Shown in pieces: positions 5,277-6,361 of a stretch of DNA of 6,361 nt. Each line of letters begins with the position of its first letter. The stretch's first letter is position 1. The translations under genes and the position numbers were made by a program. Below the pieces are notes generated by a model that did no database searches, was not told the DNA's origin, and saw only the letters and a list, made by a program, of their open reading frames with translations. Origin of the DNA: Frankiales bacterium (GTDB lineage Bacteria > Actinomycetota > Actinomycetes > Mycobacteriales > SCTD01); NCBI GenBank assembly GCA_025464915.1, contig JAODNF010000477.1:1-6361 (forward strand), given 5' to 3'.

Positions 5277-6337
5277 GCTCCATCAGGGACCGCCTCAACA
5301 CGTCGCCCGAGCCGGAGGACTCCGGCCCCGGGTTCGAGCAGCACGAGACCCGCGGCGCCGGCAGCGTCCCGGCCGTGCCTGCGACCGGTCCGAAGGACGA
5401 CCGCACCGACGACGAGAAGCGCGCCGAGCTGGCGGTCTCGGTGCTGTTCCTGCTCGCCCTCGTGGGCGCCGTCGGCTTCATCGCGACCTACGTCGCGTGG
5501 CCCTACAAGTACGGCGAGAGCGGCTACGAGTGGTACACCCCGCTGCTCGGCCTGACGATGGCGCTCGCGCTGATCGGCGTCGGTGCGGGCGCGGTGCTCT
5601 GGGCCAAGACCCTCATGGTCGACGAGGAGACGGTGCAGGAGCGCCACCACCTCAACTCCGAGCCCGAGGACCGCACCGCCGCCGCGGACGTCCTGAAGGC
5701 CGGCGCCGAGGAATCGCGGCTCATGAAGTACCCGATGCTGCGCCGTACCTTCCTGCTCTCGCAGGCGGCGCTGGCGATCCTGCCGATCCCGCTGCTGTTC
5801 AGCCTCGGCCACTTCCAGCACAAGGAGCGCGCGCTCGGCAAGACCGGCTGGAAGAAGGGCTCGCGCCTGCTCGACGAGCTCGGCCGGCCGGTGAAGGTCG
5901 GCGACCTCGAGGTCGGCGGCGTGAAGTCGGTCTTCCCCGATGTCCCCGGCGGGCGCCGGATGGCCGATTCGGCCGCGCTCATCATCCGGATGCGCCCCGA
6001 GCAGCTCAAGCCCATGAAGGGCCGCGAGAACTGGATCGTCGACAACCAGTACATCGTCTACTCGGTCATCTGCACCCACCTCGGCTGCCCGGTGAAGCTC
6101 TACGAGCAGCAGACCCACCACCTGTTCTGCCCGTGCCACCAGTCGACGTTCGACGCCGCGAACGGCGCGAAGGTGCTGTTCGGCCCGGCCGCGCGCAACC
6201 TGCCTCAACTGGCGATCACCGTCGACAGCGAGGGATACTTCGTCGCACGGGACGACTTCAACGAGCCGGTCGGTCCCTCGTACTGGGAGCGCAAGCCCTC
6301 GTACAAGGAGCCGAAGTACGACGGGACAGGTGCCTGA
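5273..6337 (+). CDS. qcrA: Rieske iron-sulfur subunit of the bc1 complex (QcrA)
   Basis: QcrA takes an electron from menaquinol at its [2Fe-2S] centre and hands it to the haems of QcrC. The 354-residue protein has a charged cytoplasmic N-terminus, three membrane helices at roughly residues 53-74, 88-110 and 159-178, and an external Rieske domain. The cluster boxes are complete: CTHLGC at 267-272 and CPCHQS at 286-291, giving ligands C267, H269, C286 and H289 and the disulfide pair C272-C288. R157-R158 (LRRTFLL) directly before the third helix is the twin-arginine signal known from Streptomyces, where the first two helices are inserted by Sec and the folded cluster domain is moved by Tat. Three helices rather than one is the actinobacterial form. 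The ATG overlaps the qcrC stop, indicating translational coupling, and the stop lies 1 base before qcrB. Confidence 0.97.
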   Translation: MSSIRDRLNTSPEPEDSGPGFEQHETRGAGSVPAVPATGPKDDRTDDEKRAELAVSVLFLLALVGAVGFIATYVAWPYKYGESGYEWYTPLLGLTMALALIGVGAGAVLWAKTLMVDEETVQERHHLNSEPEDRTAAADVLKAGAEESRLMKYPMLRRTFLLSQAALAILPIPLLFSLGHFQHKERALGKTGWKKGSRLLDELGRPVKVGDLEVGGVKSVFPDVPGGRRMADSAALIIRMRPEQLKPMKGRENWIVDNQYIVYSVICTHLGCPVKLYEQQTHHLFCPCHQSTFDAANGAKVLFGPAARNLPQLAITVDSEGYFVARDDFNEPVGPSYWERKPSYKEPKYDGTGA

Positions 6338-6338
6338 C

Positions 6339-6361
6339 ATGGCCAAGCAGAACCCCGCAGT
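6339..6361 (+). CDS. qcrB: Start of cytochrome b subunit (QcrB), cut by window end
   Basis: An ATG one base after the qcrA stop opens a frame that begins MAKQNPA and runs off the window. Seven codons are too few to identify a protein. The call rests on the fixed ctaE-qcrC-qcrA-qcrB order of actinobacteria, where the next gene encodes the membrane cytochrome b that oxidises menaquinol. The close spacing to qcrA supports coupled translation. Confidence 0.75.

Noticed and set aside
5186..6346. 386-codon minus-strand frame opposite qcrA
   Set aside because: It is the antisense shadow of an unmistakable Rieske gene, with Leu/Val/Arg-rich sequence and no domain.

Overview
The window looks like ordinary chromosome from a high-GC actinobacterium (Actinomycetota). 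G+C is very high, with G or C at most third codon positions and several GTG starts. It carries the actinobacterial respiratory order ctaE-qcrC-qcrA-qcrB. QcrC has two CxxCH haem sites, and QcrA has three membrane helices with a twin-arginine pair before the third; both are hallmarks of the actinobacterial bc1-aa3 supercomplex. I cannot name the genus from the sequence.

Plus strand, 3871 to the end: ctaE (oxidase subunit III), qcrC (dihaem cytochrome c), qcrA (Rieske protein) and the first codons of qcrB (cytochrome b). They form a tight operon with gaps of 11 bp, a 4-bp ATGA overlap and 1 bp. Together they carry electrons from menaquinol through the Rieske centre and cytochrome b to the two haems of QcrC, then directly to the aa3 oxidase.

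Minus strand, 3794 down to 1: a caa3_CtaG-family oxidase assembly protein diverges from ctaE. It is followed by a 53-residue zinc-ribbon-like protein with its own predicted promoter, a receiver-like protein lacking some phosphorylation residues, trpD (anthranilate phosphoribosyltransferase) and an MFS transporter. From the zinc-ribbon gene to trpD the spacings are 10 and 5 bp, so these three probably share a transcript. The MFS gene follows after 33 bp.

Non-coding space is tiny: 1207-1239, 2691-2700, 2863-2915, 3795-3870 and a few bases inside the operons. I saw no RNA gene, mobile element, CRISPR array or pseudogene. I did not find a convincing new biological system. The points most worth a second look are a 19-bp inverted repeat over the start region and ribosome-binding site of the zinc-ribbon gene, the degenerate receiver protein beside it, and a repeated '-10-like box, 6-7 bases, GTG' arrangement suggesting leaderless mRNAs.
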